The translations under genes were made by a program, and so were the position numbers. The notes under the pieces are model-generated. The model was not told the DNA's origin. It was given only the letters and a program-made list of their open reading frames with translations, and did not search any database. 37,864 nt of DNA from Phoronis australis (Eukaryota > Phoronida > Phoronidae), in the NCBI GenBank assembly GCA_002633005.1, contig NMRA01000199.1, positions 215,457 to 253,320 on the forward strand, read 5' to 3'. Positions 24,101 to 32,101 of this stretch are shown here, in pieces. How positions within the stretch are numbered: position 1 is the stretch's first letter; each line of letters begins with the position of its first letter.

Positions 24101-24889
24101 TAAATTTAAATTTTTGCAGATTGGATAAATGCACAGATATGTGGACAAAATCTTACATAACCTTAATCCATCTCCAAATGTCCGAGTTTTGTCAGCTTGC
24201 AGTCATGAAACCTTGGGCAGTTGGGAGAATTGAGTTTCCCAATGTACGGCATCCCAACACTAACATAATAAAGTACTAGCGTGAGCAACAAGGAAACTTA
24301 AGGTATTGTCATTGTTATAAGTGTCTGCGGTCGTTTGTTTTGATTTCTGAAGTGGATTTTACATTTGGTTATTCGAAAACACGTTGTAACTAATGGTCTA
24401 GATCTAAACTTCAAAACCAGCCGTAAACAATGTTCCCCTTGTGCATGAGGGGTTATAATTTTCTTGCAAAATCAAAAGTTGGATAAAACATTATAAACAA
24501 CTGTAACAGCATTTTTGAGATTTCATCTTCGATATTTTATCAACTGAAATTTGGTCACGTAATTGATATCATTGTTACGCTATCAATCAGCCTTTCTTTT
24601 TGCTAAGATTTTCTAAAAAAAATAGTGAAGAAACCCAGTTAACGACAGCTATGCTGGCAAGGAGCCAAACATCAAATTCTACAGGCTTTCTATTACCTGA
24701 AAACTTTTACTTAGTTAAGTCTATAAGCAGTTGTGTAGATATTTGGCTAAAGCACACTTGGTTTTACATGCGCTTACGAAAAGTCATTACTATCAGAAGA
24801 AAGGATGAAAAGAATATAAAATTTCAAATCCAGTTACCAGTAATCGTCACCGTGAAGAAGAGTAGCAGGACGCATAGAGTCGCCGCCAT
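19634..24889 (-). CDS. Secreted purple acid phosphatase (ACP5/TRAP-like) with an N-terminal beta-propeller-like region; complete three-exon gene
   Basis: The joined exons 24889-24838, 22271-22066 and 21109-19634 encode about 577 residues, with phases agreeing at both junctions (1, then 0). Residues 1-18 form a hydrophobic signal peptide (MAATLCVLLLFFTVTITG). Residues about 18-297 contain repeated blade-like strands such as DVLYVTNDGG, DWEDLAVGRGPNGKNYIYV, EAIMVDELGNVFVI and ADISPSGDEILMTD, typical of beta-propellers. Residues about 298-550 are a metallophosphatase with every purple acid phosphatase metal ligand: D304 (GDWG), D336 and Y339 (GDNFY), N374 (GNHD), H452 (GHHP), H490 and H492 (GHDH). 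The known family activity is hydrolysis of phosphate monoesters at acid pH by a two-metal centre. Mammalian ACP5 is only about 325 residues, so the N-terminal extension is the odd part. Predicted to be exported or lysosomal; substrate unknown. Confidence 0.9.
22066..22271 (-). CDS. Exon 2 of the phosphatase gene: start of the propeller-like region
   Basis: The acceptor is ttcgtccccag and the donor AAG then GTGAGT is a perfect consensus. It encodes 68 full codons in phase, rich in short strand-turn patterns (SHSDVLYVTNDGG, LSAKSGQLLATFTLDG) as in beta-propeller blades. Confidence 0.88.
23413..23738. repeat. Paired palindromic repeats (CCAAATAAACGCCC...GGGCGTTTATTCGG type)
   Basis: aacaccaaataaatgcccgg followed by gcgtttattcgg lies near 23416-23448. 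caacaccaaataaacgccca followed by tgggggtttattcgg lies near 23675-23709, in the same direction, with a further ttccgaataaacaccaa after it. Each copy is itself a near-palindrome. They could be the ends of a roughly 325-bp element or a small repeat array. Confidence 0.5.
23785..24775. repeat. Diverged direct duplication, about 615-620 bp offset
   Basis: Matching blocks recur at a near-constant distance: catgaga/gaggggcta at 23.80 and 24.45 kb, TTTTTGAGATTTCAT at 23898 and 24512, gcta.c.at then ctt.tt.tt near 23.96 and 24.58 kb, and tacaggctttyta at 24059 and 24680. Identity elsewhere is patchy, so the duplication is old or each copy is a diverged member of one interspersed family. Confidence 0.5.
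24838..24889 (-). CDS. Exon 1 of the phosphatase gene: signal peptide
   Basis: Seventeen codons plus one base, starting at an ATG preceded by cacctgca. It ends at ACTG then GTAACT. The leftover G joins GT at the next acceptor to make a Gly codon, so the frame is kept. The peptide is an ordinary eukaryotic signal sequence with an LLLFF core. No in-frame alternative start was seen. Confidence 0.8.
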
Positions 24890-26224
24890 TGCAGGTGCTC
24901 ACCTGACAATCTGTTCTAATCTTCGAACTGAATAATGGGTGCAGTGAGAGACAACATGTGTTGACTGACCGAGTTCAGATGTCCCAACAAACGCTTTTCT
25001 TTTATTGTCACTGTTTCATCTCCCATTGCTTCATTTGTTTTGACGGGTAGTTTGTAATTTATTCTAAGATATCAACACATGTCAGAACAGATTGAACTTG
25101 AAGAGAAAGTTATTATTATGACAACATACATATGGACAGACAAACGTTCAAAAGCAGAACCCGGTAAGGTATTAATTATACTCCTCCACACGTTAGCGGT
25201 AACTAATGGGTAATTACTAAAACTGACACAAGGGGGTACAGTGTACATCATCCAGAGTAGCCCGAAACCTAGCATGTAGTGTTCTTTCTCTGAATGAGTC
25301 TTTAGTGTGCAGTTCATAAGATCCACAAGTGACCTGAGAATAGGTAAAGCATACAGAACCGGTCTTATCTAGGCCGTGGGTGGTACAGCTTCAGTTTTTT
25401 ACTCCTGTGCCGTGTCAGGGCAATTTCGTTTACCCTGCGTGACTACATTATTTTCATTTAGTTTTTGAAAAGTCCTCGCATTTTAAGTTGTACATTTTTT
25501 GTAAAACAGCAGATTTCATACCCTTCGAGTACGCCATTACTGTGAGAAAGGTTGCGCTCTATGTTGTCTCCTTAGCCAAGGTGGCATAGTACATGGTTAT
25601 TACAGGGTTTTGGCTGCCGACGAACACCTAAGTGGAGATGAATCCTTACCTCACGTCGTTATCAAGAGCCTAAAAAACAAAAGGTTTTGTAGCATTCCAA
25701 CTCACAAGCACTACTCATGATAACTGAAATTTAATTATGCTACACATTTTAATGGTTAATTCACAGCGAAAAAACTTGCAGCATAGAAAAATAAGACCAA
25801 AAAACCCCCAAATTTGACAGTTTTCTCCCCAAACTATGCTATCTCATCACAAGTTCAGAACAAGGTGCCTCTACGTGCGGAGACCTTTTTTTGAATGCTG
25901 GATACATTTCAAAAGTAAATTTATCTAATCAGGTGTGTTGTTTTTTTTTGCAAATAACATGGGCAGAATTTAGTGATCGCATAAAGAATGCCTTTCTTTA
26001 GAAGATAAGAGAAAGGTGCGTCACCAGTTCTTAAGAAGCTAATAATTACATGGTCGTGTCTACTGATAGCCACTGCATGCCATTGTTAGAATCAAAACGT
26101 GCACAGGAAGCACGTGAAATTCCCAAGGTGTTGTTCTACAAACCATGCTGAAATTGTACTGTTAAGCCAAAGAAACAGTATAGTTGTCTCTGATTTTTTA
26201 AAAAGTGATGACGCGTTCTTTTAC
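24890..26224. other. Upstream region of the phosphatase gene
   Basis: It should contain the phosphatase promoter (minus strand). No clear TATA box was seen within 100 bases of the ATG; a TCAGTTC initiator-like sequence lies about 45 bases upstream. A 20-base segment at 25650-25669 is flanked by strong minus-strand splice sites (ccttttgttttttag and GAG then GTAAGG), but as a microexon it gives no consistent coding frame. Confidence 0.4.
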
Positions 26225-26357
26225 TTAAGTCTTCCAGCAAGTCTATAAAACGGGTCGAGACTTTTCTGCCAGCTGAATTGGGTGGAGATTCTTTTTCCAG
26301 CATCACCCGAAGCCAGCTGAAACTCATCGATATTTTTTCCACATCGTCACCGGATGC
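26225..26357 (-). CDS. Putative internal exon of an unrecognised protein
   Basis: The acceptor cccttttctacag is strong; the donor TTAA then GTAAAA is acceptable. The 133-base segment is open in one frame (phase 0 in, phase 1 out) and encodes 44 residues with a helical, amphipathic look (EKISMSFSWLRVML, RKVSTRFIDLLEDL). The open frame extends past both splice sites, which weakens the case a little. It may belong with the candidate exons at 27.9 and 28.2 kb, but the joins are not fixed. Confidence 0.4.
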
Positions 26358-27785
26358 CTGTAGAAAAGGGTGGGATCCATTTTTTCTTTTTATTAACAGA
26401 GTGGTGCTTGTATCAAAATCAGTCAGTCGCATATCGGAACTCATTGCGCTTTTTGGGGCCTTGCAAATGAGCTAGTCACTTGCATTAATGTCGTTCTTTT
26501 AACATTACGAAATTGTCAAGGCGTCATAGACAATGTCGTAATGATCTCCTTTTGGGTAGTAAACAAATCTGGTAAGGTTTTGTGTTGCTAACCCTTTAGT
26601 CTCCTTTTTTCAATCATTAAATCTTTTGAATGAGACTTTACATACAGAACTTATTTGCTTAAGGTAAAACTGCGTGATTAATTAGGGAAATTCTTATGTT
26701 CAGTTAAAGGAAATTCGCACTTGCCTCTCTTTCATTGCAATCAAACTTGTGTTGGTGCATCTGAACATGCAAACATGGCTACAAAGAATAACACTTCTGT
26801 GGATCATAATTTTGCTATCTGAAAATGAATTCATAGGTACATCTTCCTTGGAATAATAGTTCTGTTTTTAGAACAAATCAATACAAGAATACAAATCCCG
26901 CGATTTATGCTACATACACAATGTTGTAGATAAGACATCTTTGGCTAAACGGTTTCTTACTTGTTTTCTTCCAATAACAGTGACAGAAAAAAATTCTTTC
27001 TATTTAAATAAGTGTGTACCCCAAACTAGTTGTAATTTAGTCAAACACCACGTTATTGTGTTATTTTTAAAACTATATTACATTTGTGTTCACAAAATTA
27101 AGTTATTCTCTTCAGCTAAATGCCAAGTCTTTGTAGGAGAATGTCATGCCTGCTACCCAATGTCTACTTCGTTTTCAAGACAGTTTCTTTTGCTAAATTA
27201 CTGATAGTGAACAAATTGAGTTTTCTGGTTTTTGTAATATCCAACCTTCCTAAAACTAAAACTTTTGCCACTCACAAAAAAATATGACGTAACATATGTT
27301 ACAGTCCAACTAATATCAAAATCAATTTGGATGTTGTCAAGTGCCTTGAGTTATAATGTCCTTCCTAACGCTATGCCACGGCCATTACCTGTCATCTACG
27401 CAAACACCATTCGGGCGAAGTTGGCCGGATACGATCCGATGATTACGTGAAGCGCTTTGTATTAGAATCAAATTCAAAATTACGACTAACTTAGCTACCA
27501 TTGTAGTTAGTAGCACCAGTGGCTGCAACAATTTTGTTGTTGTTGNTTGTTGTTGTAGTCCATCTATATCCGATCTGTTGGTACTGCTAATTCCAGAAAT
27601 CGATTCTAATCTGAATGAAGAAAAGTTTGAGACTTCCTGTGCACGGGCAAAAGGAGTAAACCGAAAGGCAGTTTTTGATAGAAATCAGATATGCGGCAGT
27701 TTTAGATTCATTCTACGATAAATCAAGTACAAATGATGCTCCTGCTATTGTGTGTCACGAATTGGCTTGTGCTACATCGTGGCAC
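26358..27785. other. No confident gene; possible intron between orphan exons
   Basis: AT-rich. A GTT trinucleotide run near 27535-27560 contains one undetermined base (27546). Open frames on the plus strand have no supporting signals. Confidence 0.4.
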
Positions 27786-27925
27786 CTATATGCTTCTGCT
27801 TCTTGAAGTAACAAAGTTATTGAAAACAATTTTGGGAAGAATTTGGCATCATTCACATTGTTTTCCAGCTCAAGCTTAGCAATGTAACTTTTTTCTGAGT
27901 CCTCTCTTCTTACCGCAGTCTGAAC
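27786..27925 (-). CDS. Putative exon of an unrecognised protein
   Basis: A very good acceptor (gtttctgttttacag) opens a frame rich in charged residues (VRREDSEKSYIAKLELENN, LLLQEAEAY). The 3' end is uncertain: possible donors are TATAG then GTGCCA (used for this end), AACAAT then GTGAAT, or an early strong GCG then GTAAGA. If no donor is used the frame stops at TGA near 27758. No domain recognised. Confidence 0.35.
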
Positions 27926-28023
27926 CTGTAAAACAGAAACAACTTTTGCTGTGATTACGAAAAATATTATCACACAGACATTTATCAATGTTGAGCAAAT
28001 TAGAAAGCAAAGCAGTTGGATCC

Positions 28024-28191
28024 CTAGCCGAAAGTTAAATCAGCAACGAACCCTGTTTCCACCACAAAACCAGACTTTTCATTTGGACAACTTATCATCA
28101 TGAAATTGGTCTCGATTTTTTCCTCAGTGAAAATGCAGATAATTTCAGAAATAACTGCCACTTCTTCGCAAATCCAGAAGCCACTTTTCAC
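28024..28191 (-). CDS. Putative exon of an unrecognised protein, ending in a stop
   Basis: The acceptor gctccttacacag is followed by 55 open codons and TAG. The peptide has a hydrophobic and Cys-bearing run (GFWICEEVAVISEIICIF) followed by KSGFVVETGFVADL. It lies upstream, in the minus sense, of the 27.9 and 26.3 kb candidates. Because it ends in a stop it could be the last exon of a separate gene, or a donor inside it is used. Composition looks coding; identity unknown. Confidence 0.3.
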   Translation of the reverse strand: MKSGFWICEEVAVISEIICIFTEEKIETNFMMISCPNEKSGFVVETGFVADLTFG

Positions 28192-28492
28192 CTGTGTAAG
28201 GAGCAGGCCGAGACCAATTTTTGTATCTCAGTAAGTGGAGTGAATCAAAAGCTAGCTTCTTGAATAGGATACCCCTTAAAAGCCGCTTAACAAGAAAATC
28301 GTAAGTAAGCCTTATCGGCTCTCACAAAACAGTCTGAAAATCCTTCCTATTATAGAAAATGATAACAACAAACCTGTCGAATTCATATGTTTTTGACAAC
28401 TTTTATTCGCCGATATCAAGAACGGTCTATTTGTAGTAGGGCTCGTAATCATTTGTGGACAGTATTGGGAATATTCTCTGTGGTAGTGTAAC

Positions 28493-28635
28493 CTGGCGTG
28501 CGTTCAGTAACGCTAGGACCTAGCTAAAATCTAGCCAAAGTCACGTGCTCTCATTTGAAATACACGGCAATTTCTCGCGTAATCTCACGAAGTCTTGCTT
28601 TTTAGCGAGGTCCTAGCCTTACTGAACGGGAGGCT
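28493..28635. mobile_element. Small inverted-repeat element (MITE-like), family A copy 1
   Basis: The left end gcgttcagtaacgctaggac is mirrored by the right end, whose complement reads cccgttcagtaaggctagga. The ends share about 25 bp with a few differences. The body carries tcacgtgctctcattt and ttagcgaggtcct. The second copy at 33945-34097 matches along its full length, which fixes the boundaries. No coding capacity. Confidence 0.7.
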
Positions 28636-28639
28636 GGTT

Positions 28640-29371
28640 TACAATTTGCTGGTTTGGTGAGGATAAAAAAGAAATGCCTCTCAAACAATCTGGTCCATTA
28701 TATTTATTTATCAATCTATTTACTTATAGCCAATAAAATGTCTAGACACAGCTACTTGAGGGCAACAGTACAGTTTGAAAACATTTTGTTGAACCTACGT
28801 GTACCGTTACGATCAAGAGTCCGGACACTGATGATATAGGAGACACCGAGGGGAGTCTGGGGTACATTCAGGATTTCAAAAATAGGGCGTCCAACATGAG
28901 TTTCCTAATTTCTCAAAGCATCCATGACTGATGACGCATGACTTCATTTTGATGAACCCAAGTCAAATTGCTGCTATAGTGTGGTGTGTTACTGTAGAAA
29001 CATGGGTCTGCAATAGTTCTTGTATGTCATATATCTGAACTAACTTTTGTGTTGACCTCCAGGTGGTGCTGTTAGCAACTTAAAAGCGACACCAATGCTT
29101 TCTGTTCTTGGGCATCCTTAATGCTTATCCGGGCGTGTTAAAAGGATACCTTTCCATGGTTGACACTTTAGATTTAAAAGATCATTTAAGGTAGGAGGCG
29201 TGACTCCTCATTGTGAGAGAATATTGGTATTCAAGTTCGTCTACTTTTTCATCGCGGTCAATGTTTTAACATGATCGCGTTTTGGGTTGTTCAGGTCACA
29301 TGTTTTGATGCTTCGTATGAGCGTATTATCCTGATTTTGTGACCAATTTGAATTTTGTGAACAATTTACAG
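28640..29371. other. No gene supported
   Basis: Only chance open frames. No repeat was recognised. Confidence 0.4.
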
Positions 29372-29724
29372 TGCCGGATTAATTGTAAGGAAAACGGTCA
29401 GTCGCGCCGGGGCAACCCTTCCAAAGAGGAGTTCCAAGGAGTGGACTTTAATTTGAAAGAACGTTACTCTAATACGAAAGGTTACGTCACTTACAAGAAA
29501 AGAGTGATAGTTGATCATCGGGTCGCTCTCCTTAATTTCGATACCTTCCCTGACATAAAAAGGTGACGTACGATTTTACAAAAAAGGAAGAGAATCTCTT
29601 TCTGGGAGTCGCCCTATTAGAAAAAGGATATAAAGAACAGAAACAGGAAACGTTTGCCATGCACACCATCTTCAACCTCCAAAACCTGAGATTTGTATCA
29701 AGTAACATACAATTTAAAAAATAG
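29372..29724 (+). pseudogene. Coding-like stretch of an unrecognised protein, broken by one frameshift
   Basis: After an acceptor-like acaatttacag, one frame encodes about 63 residues rich in K, R, D and aromatic residues (EEFQGVDFNLKERYSNTKGY, VDHRVALLNFDTFPDIK). It stops at TGA just after an A-run (ataaaaagg, 29555-29562). The neighbouring frame then continues for about 50 residues (TYDFTKKEENLFLGVALLEK, ETFAMHTIFNLQNLRF) to TAG. One missing A in the run accounts for the break. The alternative is that AAAAG then GTGACG is a donor and the second part is unrelated. I do not know the family. Confidence 0.4.
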
Positions 29725-30610
29725 ACAGCCTCAGTTAAATTACTCTATTATCCCTTAACAAAAAGGGGTCTGGAGAGATATGCAGATTTGCAATCTCTAA
29801 AAATTGTTTTCTTGAAATTCTAGGCTTTTAACGTAACGAGAAATCAAAGAACAGTCGCCATAGTTAAAATCTCCATAACGTGTCACTTTATTTCTAAAAC
29901 TATCAGATGGTAAAGCACACATCTATATTACAGTCGCATTAAAATTGAGTGAGAGCAATTTTTTCTACTGCTGGGCCATTCAGCAAGACGGAGCTTACAC
30001 TTCGCAGAATAAACAGGAATCTTCATTCAACCATAGAACAGAGTTCTATGACTAAGCCTAGTCGGTGAACCAGCCCTTAAATTTAAGAACTGAGTGGCTA
30101 CATCCAAGCTACGTACAACTGCGGGTAGGAAATCAGTGCGCCCATGTCGTCTACCGCAGTCGCCGCCGCCTCTAACTCCACCACCACTTCCATCTCCACC
30201 ACCAACACCACCACTCTGTTACGTCTCTTAAACCGCCTTTCGGTGTATGGCGTGTTGGGCGGTGTGCGAGCCGTGTTTGTGTTTTGCCGGGTGAAGTCCA
30301 GTTTCCACCAGCCCATAATGCACAAAGTGTGATGGGTGATGCCATATCGAATTTAAGTCGCTTTATAGTTGCGAAGATCCATTTTTGAAATGCGTAAAGC
30401 GTAATCCATACTGCGTTTACTTGAAACGGGTGTTTGAATACGAGAAGGTCTAGCGGGGAGGGAGAATTTTGTTTTGATGACGTCACGGTCGTGTTTTCCC
30501 AATATGGAACTGCCAAGAAACCCACTACAGTGGCAAGTTAACGAGTCAGGTGTCTAAATGGTAATTGCCTACCCCCTGCTCTTCGTACGAGGCAAATTTG
30601 AGTTTTCCCA
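29725..30610. other. No confident gene; low-complexity CCA/CAC tract
   Basis: Positions about 30165-30220 are CCA/CAC-rich and open both strands, giving Thr/Ser-rich or Trp-rich frames that I do not believe. A tgacgtca (CRE-like) site lies at 30478-30485. Confidence 0.4.
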
Positions 30611-30618
30611 TATAAATA
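30611..30618 (+). promoter_or_regulatory. TATA box candidate
   Basis: TATAAATA, 65 bases before an ATG that opens a possible signal-peptide exon. A CRE-like tgacgtca lies about 130 bases further upstream. Position and sequence suit a core promoter, but AT-rich DNA gives such matches by chance. Confidence 0.35.
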
Positions 30619-30675
30619 AAGCGTCAGCTATACGTCATTTGCTGCCTGCACCCTGAAATTGCTTTGAGAGCAACA

Positions 30676-30822
30676 ATGCTTAGATGTGGACCGTTGGATT
30701 TTGTCTACCTGCTGAGTTGTATCTTAGAACTACACGTAATAGCGCGCCAAATTATTGTTCCTCGAAAGCGCATAATTTTGTACGGACATAGTGCAACCAT
30801 ATCACATAGGCTATCGCAACAG
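30676..30822 (+). CDS. Possible first exon of a secreted-peptide gene
   Basis: The ATG is followed by 49 codons ending exactly at CAACAG then GTACAT, a usable donor (phase 0). Residues 1-23 (MLRCGPLDFVYLLSCILELH then VIA) could act as a signal peptide and are followed by a PRKR dibasic site. No second exon was identified. The adjacent sequence (30847 onward) is a mobile element. Weakly supported. Confidence 0.25.
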
Positions 30823-30846
30823 GTACATACGTCACTCATCACGCCT

Positions 30847-31236
30847 CATGGAAGCTTCGCCCCAAATCCTAAAGATGGCGTTATTGCCGCCATTCTTGAA
30901 GCAGAAGGCATTGTTTTGGTTATTGTTTGAAAGAAAGGTTGTTCGCCCTCTTTTTACAATTCTTTTAGAGATTAATAGCTTCATAGAGAAAATTGATCTG
31001 TTTTCGAATCAAAATACACCATTTTTTCAATAATTTAGACCTAAATTGTTGTAATAAACCGTTAGTTTTCATTTTTGTTTAATACTGCAGAAAATTTTTA
31101 ATTTATTATAATACTCATGGTATTCCAGCGATTTCCGTGAAATCGTGTCAAAATTCTGACTCATTTGATTGTCTATAACCAAGCCTCAAATGGCTAAACC
31201 GTTCAGGGCATCTTGAGGCTTGTGGACGAGGCTGGC
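30847..31236. mobile_element. Inverted-repeat element related to the one at 17.5-18.1 kb
   Basis: The left end agcttcgccccaaatcctaa with AGATGGCG is a diverged copy of the 17.48 kb left arm. The right end (accaagcctcaaatggctaa, ACCGTTCAG, CATCTTGAGGC, GGACGAGGCTGG) matches the 18.0 kb right arm well, and the sequence inside it (attcc.gcgatttccgtgaaa) aligns too. The body is shorter and AT-rich, with no coding capacity. Confidence 0.55.
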
Positions 31237-31993
31237 CACATGGAAACACGGCTTCAGACGACATGTTTAGCAGCCGGTGAGCTGTGTGCGTAAGCCGTGT
31301 TTAGGTAAAGGAATTCTATTTAGGAGTACAGCAGCCGTGTTCTGTGGAAAATCTGCACATGTACGTGTGTATGTTTAATTAAAAATATGAAAAATGTATC
31401 ATTTTGGATAGAGAAATGACCCAAATACGCATAAATACAAGGAATTATATCTACAGGTTTTAAAAACGATGCGATTAATATTCCGCTTAGGTCAAGTTTC
31501 GTATTTTCTACGATTTTTTAAATTCAGAATAGCACATTGTTAAGCAGTTAGTGCAACTAAGGCAAGTAAAACAAATGACGTCATTTGGTTCACATCATTC
31601 CATGACTACGTTTTTTCCTTAACTTCTCATATTACATAAAAATGGCCAACTAGTTAAATAGAATATCACGCAGGAACATTCTTGTAAACGTGGGTCTTAA
31701 TGTTTTGATTTATGGATTTGAGCATTTGATGCTCGTCTGGCACGACATAACTTTAACCCAGCTTACAGCGACAATTTTCAAGCTCTACATGTACGTTCTA
31801 CACATCCTGTACGTAGTTCTCAAAAATGCAGCCATCGTGACGTCATGCAAAGTTTCCAATGCACAGTATGAATCCTTGGGCATGAATGTTGTAGCAAAAT
31901 AAGATCACAATATTGTACGCGTGTTTAAGTTTGTATCCATCACTATTAGTGATCACGTGAGAAACGTTAGCCATATCTGTCCCTGTCTCAGTG
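31237..31993. other. Downstream of the MCFD2-like gene
   Basis: It should contain the 3'UTR of the minus-strand gene. No AATAAA was found on the minus strand within the first few hundred bases after the stop. Confidence 0.4.
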
Positions 31994-32101
31994 TTACGTA
32001 TTCACTTTCTGTTTTTCCAATTGACGACTCATTACAAATTCAATGTAGTCAATTAGTCCATCGTTGTTCTTGTCGGACTGTTGTAGAACTGTGTTGATGA
32101 C
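31994..32101 (-). CDS. Exon 4 of the MCFD2-like gene: EF-hand 2 and C-terminus
   Basis: It encodes 35 residues with the canonical loop DKNNDGLIDYIE followed by FVMSRQLEKQKVNT and TAA. The acceptor region reads ttgttttacagag. Only use of the second AG keeps the frame with exon 3; the first AG would shift it unless a further small exon exists. Confidence 0.85.
   Translation of the reverse strand, partial: VINTVLQQSDKNNDGLIDYIEFVMSRQLEKQKVNT

Larger units (their letters stand above)
22272..24837 (-). other. Intron 1 of the phosphatase gene, repeat-bearing
   Basis: About 2.57 kb between the signal-peptide exon and exon 2. It contains two palindromic ATAAACGCCC-type repeats (23.41-23.74 kb) and a diverged direct duplication (23.79-24.78 kb). 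Confidence 0.75.

Noticed and set aside
25650-25669. 20-base microexon with strong splice sites (minus)
   Set aside because: Joining it to the 26.3 kb exon gives an immediate stop, and no other consistent frame was found.
30144-30525. Thr/Ser-rich plus frame and Trp-rich minus frame
   Set aside because: Caused by the CCA/CAC low-complexity tract; no splice or domain support.
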